A program made the translations under genes and the position numbers. From contig BQJV01000132.1 of assembly GCA_021604885.1 (NCBI GenBank), positions 1 through 7,851 of the forward strand: DNA of 7,851 bases, given 5' to 3'. How positions within the stretch are numbered: position 1 is the stretch's first letter; each line of letters starts with the position of its first letter. Shown here piece by piece: positions 5,111 through 7,851 of this stretch. The stretch comes from Acidimicrobiales bacterium. GTDB taxonomy: Bacteria; Actinomycetota; Acidimicrobiia; Acidimicrobiales; Aldehydirespiratoraceae. Below the pieces are notes generated by a model. It saw nothing but the letters and a program-made list of their open reading frames with translations. It did no database searches and was not told the origin of the DNA.

Positions 5111-5136
5111 GCCCGTGTGAAATCACTCACGCGGGC
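5111..5136. promoter_or_regulatory. CRP/FNR-family operator in the divergent ferredoxin-ARC intergenic region
   Basis: Bases 5116-5131 read TGTGA-AATCAC-TCACG. Nine of the ten defined positions match the CRP/GlxR consensus TGTGA-N6-TCACA; only the last base differs. The symmetry extends outward with GCCCG (5111-5115) and CGGGC (5132-5136), giving a 26-bp dyad with one mismatch. It lies about 130 bases from the ferredoxin start and about 138 from the ARC start, so one bound dimer could affect both. The match is seen directly; which regulator binds is inferred. Confidence 0.55.
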
Positions 5137-5142
5137 TCCATG

Positions 5143-5164
5143 TCCGTGGGAGTGTTGCCACGGA
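5143..5164. other. Inverted repeat upstream of ARC
   Basis: TCCGTGG (5143-5149) and CCACGGA (5158-5164) are perfect inverted repeats with an eight-base spacer. A second dyad, AGTGTT (5151-5156) with AACACT (5172-5177), interleaves with it, so the two cannot form stems at once. Either may be an operator half-site pair; no known consensus is recognised. Confidence 0.35.
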
Positions 5165-5215
5165 GCGTGAGAACACTTGTGGACGGGCCGGGGCGTCCGA
5201 CGACAGACAGACACC

Positions 5216-5233
5216 GGGGTCTAGGGTGACCCC
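5216..5233. promoter_or_regulatory. Inverted repeat enclosing a TAGGGT element before ARC
   Basis: GGGGTC (5216-5221) and GACCCC (5228-5233) flank TAGGGT (5222-5227). TAGGGT fits the loose TAnnnT -10 pattern of actinomycetes, which would give an ARC leader of about 36 bases, but the -35 region (GACGAC near 5199) is poor. The same bases could instead form a short leader hairpin. Assignment as a promoter is tentative. Confidence 0.28.
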
Positions 5234-5259
5234 CGACCCGGACCCAACCGCCGAGCACG

Positions 5260-5280
5260 GGAGGACCAGTGGAGGACCAG
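5260..5280 (+). repeat. Duplicated GGAGGACCAG across the ARC start codon; first copy is the ribosome binding site
   Basis: GGAGGACCAG occurs at 5260-5269 and again at 5271-5280, separated by a single T. The GTG start (5269-5271) is formed at the junction: last G of copy one, the T, and first G of copy two. Copy one supplies GGAGG (5260-5264), four bases before the start; copy two encodes Glu-Asp-Gln. No in-frame start follows the second GGAGG until ATG 5311. Confidence 0.7.
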
Positions 5281-7008
5281 GACGCCAAGGCCGAGATCAA
5301 TCGGCTCCGCATGGTCGCCGCCGAGATGGAGGACGAGGTCACCGCGCTGCGCCGCCGCCTCCAGGACTCCCCGAAGCGGGTCCGCACCCTCGAGGAACGG
5401 CTCCTGGAGACGAAAGGCCAGCTCAGCAAGGCCGTCTCGCAGAACGAGAAGCTCACCTACACGTTGCGCGAAGCCCGCGAGCACATCTCCACGCTGCGCG
5501 ACGAGGTCGACAAGCTCACCCAGCCGCCCTCGGGCTACGGCACGGTGCTGGGCGCCAACGAGGACGGCACGGTCGATGTCCACGCCGGCGGCCGAAAGAT
5601 GCGCGTCGCCGTCCAGCCCGAGCTCGCCGGCGAACTCTCGCTCGGACAGGAAGTGGTGCTGAACGAATCGTTCAACGTCGTGATGGCCCGCACCCCGGAC
5701 CGCACGGGCGAGGTCGCCACCCTCAAGGAGGTGCTCGCCGACGGCGAACGCGCCCTGATCGTCGGTCGAGCCGACGAGGAGCGCGTCGTCGAGATCGGCG
5801 AGGACGTGAAGGCCGGGCCGATGCGCAGCGGCGACACCCTGCTCATCGATCCCCGGGCCGGCGTGGTGCTCGAACGCCTCCCTCGGCCCGAGGTCGAGGA
5901 TCTCGTGCTCGAGGAGGTACCCGACGTCAGCTACAACGACGTGGGCGGGCTCGACACCCAGATCGAGGAGATCACCGACGCCGTCGAGCTTCCGTTCGTG
6001 CACAGCGCCCTGTTCCAGGACTACGACCTGCCCGCGCCGAAGGGCATCCTGCTCTACGGACCGCCTGGCTGTGGCAAGACCCTGATCGCCAAGGCGGTCG
6101 CGAACTCCCTGGCCAAGAAGGTCGCGGAGGTCTCCGGCGACAAGCAGGCCCGCAGCTTCTTCCTGAACATCAAGGGTCCCGAGCTGCTGAACAAGTACGT
6201 CGGCGAGACCGAACGTCAGATCCGCCTCGTCTTCCAGCGGGCCCGCGAGAAGAGCGAGGAGGGATGGCCGGTCATCGTCTTCTTCGACGAGATGGAGTCG
6301 CTGTTCCGCACGCGGGGGAGTGGCATCAGCTCCGACATCGAGTCGACGATCGTGCCCCAGCTGCTCGCCGAGATCGACGGTGTGGAGACACTCCGCAACG
6401 TCATCGTGATCGGCGCGTCGAACCGTGAGGACCTCATCGATCCTGCGATCCTCCGGCCCGGTCGCCTCGACGTGAAGATCAAGATCGAGCGGCCCGACGA
6501 GGACTCCGCGGCGGCCATCTTCGGTCGCTACCTCACCCCGGATCTTCCGATCGACGAGGACCTCGTCGAGACCATCGGCGGCGGCGATCCCGGCAAGGCC
6601 GTGCAGGCCATGATCGAGGAGACGGTCCGCGAGATGTACCGATCCGACGAGACCAACCGCTTCCTCGAGGTCACCTATCAGAACGGCGACAAAGAGGTCA
6701 TGTACTTCAAGGACTTCTCGTCCGGCGCCATGATCGAGAACATCGTGCGCCGGTCCAAGAAGCTCGCGATCAAGCGCGAGATCGCGGGCGGGCCGCGCGG
6801 CATACGCACCGACGACCTCCTCGCCTCCATTCGCCAGGAGTTCAAGGAGCAGGAGGACCTTCCGAACACCACCAACCCGGACGACTGGGCGAAGGTGTCG
6901 GGCAAGAAGGGCGAGCGGATCGTCTACGTCCGCACCCTGATCCACACCGATGACGACGAGTCGGGTGGCAAGTCCATCGACTCCGTGGCCACCGGGCAGT
7001 ACCTGTAG
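5269..7008 (+). CDS. arc: Proteasome-associated AAA ATPase ARC/Mpa
   Basis: This 579-residue protein forms the hexameric ring that unfolds pupylated proteins for the 20S proteasome. An N-terminal coiled coil (about 5-84), which in Mpa binds Pup, is followed by tandem OB domains starting 'QPPSGYGTVLG' (85-95) and ending near 206, then 'DLVLEEVPDVSYNDVGGL' (211-228). The AAA module has Walker A GPPGCGKT (264-271), pore loop Y310-V311-G312, Walker B VIVFFDE (335-341), sensor-1 N385 and arginine-finger region RPGRLD (396-401). The C-terminal block 'DLPNTTNPDDWAKVSGKKGERIVY' (530-553) and the final GQYL, the proteasome-docking tail, are intact. It is about 30 residues shorter than Mpa of M. tuberculosis, partly from a shorter second OB-domain loop. 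The GTG start follows GGAGG by four bases. Pup, Dop and proteasome genes are not in the window; a dehydrogenase gene follows after 30 bases. Confidence 0.97.
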   Translation: MEDQDAKAEINRLRMVAAEMEDEVTALRRRLQDSPKRVRTLEERLLETKGQLSKAVSQNEKLTYTLREAREHISTLRDEVDKLTQPPSGYGTVLGANEDGTVDVHAGGRKMRVAVQPELAGELSLGQEVVLNESFNVVMARTPDRTGEVATLKEVLADGERALIVGRADEERVVEIGEDVKAGPMRSGDTLLIDPRAGVVLERLPRPEVEDLVLEEVPDVSYNDVGGLDTQIEEITDAVELPFVHSALFQDYDLPAPKGILLYGPPGCGKTLIAKAVANSLAKKVAEVSGDKQARSFFLNIKGPELLNKYVGETERQIRLVFQRAREKSEEGWPVIVFFDEMESLFRTRGSGISSDIESTIVPQLLAEIDGVETLRNVIVIGASNREDLIDPAILRPGRLDVKIKIERPDEDSAAAIFGRYLTPDLPIDEDLVETIGGGDPGKAVQAMIEETVREMYRSDETNRFLEVTYQNGDKEVMYFKDFSSGAMIENIVRRSKKLAIKREIAGGPRGIRTDDLLASIRQEFKEQEDLPNTTNPDDWAKVSGKKGERIVYVRTLIHTDDDESGGKSIDSVATGQYL

Positions 7009-7029
7009 GGCCGGCGACGGCGGCCGATC

Positions 7030-7033
7030 GGAG
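7030..7033 (+). promoter_or_regulatory. Ribosome binding site of the dehydrogenase gene
   Basis: GGAG lies five bases before the ATG at 7039 in the 30-base gap after ARC. No promoter is evident in so short a gap, which favours read-through transcription from ARC. Confidence 0.5.
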
Positions 7034-7038
7034 CCAGT

Positions 7039-7851
7039 ATGAGTGACGCCACCTCGACCGCTCGGCTCTACGAAGAGGCCGCGGCCAACGTCGAACAGGC
7101 CGCCGCCGCGATCGACATGGATCCGAAGGTCCGACGGATCCTGTCGCGGCCGATGAACGAGCTCATCATCAACTTCCCCGTCCAGCGCGACAGCGGGGCC
7201 TACGACCTGGTGCAGGGCTACCGCATCCAGCACAACAACGTGCTCGGCCCGTACAAGGGCGGCGTGCGTTTCCATCCCGGCGTGGATCTCGACGAGGTGC
7301 GCGCGCTCGCGACGTGGATGACGTTCAAATGCGCCCTGCTCCAGATCCCGTTCGGTGGAGCGAAGGGCGGTGTGGCCATCGAGCCCCGCGACTTCACGGA
7401 CACGGAGATGGAACGGGTGGTGCGCCGGTTCACCCACGCCCTCGGCGAGAACATCGGCCCGGAGTTCGACATTCCCGCCCCCGACATGGGTACCGATGCC
7501 CGCACCATGGGCTGGATGATGGACACCTACCTCAACAGCCGTGGCCCTGGCGAACGCCAGAATGCACGACGCGTCGTCACCGGGAAGCCGGTCGAGCTCG
7601 GCGGAAGTCTCGGACGCGATTCGGCGACCGGCCGAGGGGCCGCCTACGCGCTGCGCCACCTCTACGGCGAGTTGGACAAGACGCTCGCGGGGGAGACCGC
7701 GGCGATCCAGGGCTACGGCAACGTCGGCTCCCATGCCGCGTTCGCGCTCGACGAACTCGGGGTCAGTGTCGTGGCCGTGGCCGATCGCAGCGGCGCCGTC
7801 TACGACCCGAGCGGGCTCGACGTCGAGAAGCTGAAACGTCACGAAGTCGAC
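7039..7851 (+). CDS. Glu/Leu/Phe/Val dehydrogenase, probably glutamate dehydrogenase, 5' part
   Basis: The 271 visible codons run off the right edge; full members have about 420 residues. The substrate domain has 'GPYKGGVRFHP' (70-80; K73), 'TWMTFKCALLQIPFGGAKGGV' (92-112; K97 and catalytic K109) and 'PAPDMGTD' (146-153; D149), followed by 'VVTGKPVELGGSLGRDSATGRG' (179-200). The nucleotide domain begins with G-Y-G-N-V-G (225-230), and the second strand ends in D249 ('VVAVADRSG'), which favours NAD+ over NADP+. The enzyme interconverts glutamate and 2-oxoglutarate plus ammonia in the cytoplasm; the residue that separates glutamate from branched-chain substrates lies beyond the window, so the exact substrate is open. 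A slightly longer loop 'SRGPGERQNARR' (167-178) precedes the VVTGKP motif. The ATG at 7039 is chosen for GGAG five bases upstream. Confidence 0.93.
   Translation, partial: MSDATSTARLYEEAAANVEQAAAAIDMDPKVRRILSRPMNELIINFPVQRDSGAYDLVQGYRIQHNNVLGPYKGGVRFHPGVDLDEVRALATWMTFKCALLQIPFGGAKGGVAIEPRDFTDTEMERVVRRFTHALGENIGPEFDIPAPDMGTDARTMGWMMDTYLNSRGPGERQNARRVVTGKPVELGGSLGRDSATGRGAAYALRHLYGELDKTLAGETAAIQGYGNVGSHAAFALDELGVSVVAVADRSGAVYDPSGLDVEKLKRHEVD

Noticed and set aside
7009..7025. Terminator after ARC: GGCCG and CGGCC with a seven-base loop
   Set aside because: Five pairs without a T-run, lying in a 30-base gap before a gene with its own ribosome site; too weak to call.
5221..7842. An 873-codon open frame on the minus strand opposite ARC and the dehydrogenase
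   Set aside because: It mirrors two well-recognised genes; long antisense frames are expected in high-GC DNA, and its translation resembles no known family and is biased by the opposite codons.

Overview
The window is high-GC DNA packed with genes, many with GTG starts, 4-base ATGA/GTGA stop-start overlaps and a proteasome-type AAA ATPase (ARC/Mpa). Together these point to an actinomycetote. A TtuA/TtuB-like pair beside TrmI and ARC would suit a lineage outside the well-studied mycobacteria and streptomycetes, such as Acidimicrobiia; that placement is inference. No rRNA, tRNA, CRISPR array, insertion sequence or phage module was found.

Region 1 (1-4678, + strand) reads as one long operon of nine genes whose junctions are between a 4-base overlap and 12 bases apart. 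In order: the 3' part of a D-Ala-D-Ala carboxypeptidase (peptidase S13/PBP4) homologue whose active-site motifs look lost; a standalone LON substrate-binding-domain protein; three very small membrane proteins (Phage_holin_3_6-like, a one-helix protein, a second one-helix protein); a ThiS/MoaD-like ubiquitin-fold sulfur carrier; a TtuA-type tRNA 2-thiolation enzyme; the tRNA m1A58 methyltransferase TrmI; and a MarP-like trypsin-fold protease carrying a lipoprotein signal. The carrier, TtuA and TrmI form a coherent tRNA T-arm modification unit: in Thermus, m1A58 made by TrmI promotes 2-thiolation of position 54 by TtuA/TtuB.

Region 2 (4667-5268) holds a tandem 21-bp duplication, a hairpin between convergent genes, a small minus-strand ferredoxin with a Cys-x2-Asp-x2-Cys cluster motif, and a 282-bp divergent intergenic region. 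That region contains a near-consensus CRP/FNR-family site (TGTGA-N6-TCACG), several short dyads and a TATGAT element on the minus strand.

Region 3 (5269-7851, + strand) holds the complete proteasome ATPase ARC/Mpa, with N-terminal coiled coil, OB domains, AAA module and C-terminal GQYL, followed 30 bases later by the 5' part of a Glu/Leu/Phe/Val dehydrogenase. The dop, pup and prcBA genes that usually accompany ARC are not seen in the window.

The most interesting points are the T-arm modification operon with a sulfur carrier ending Gly-Gly-Ala-Ser, the degenerate S13 homologue, the MarP-like protease re-anchored as a lipoprotein, and the CRP-like operator shared by the ferredoxin and ARC genes.
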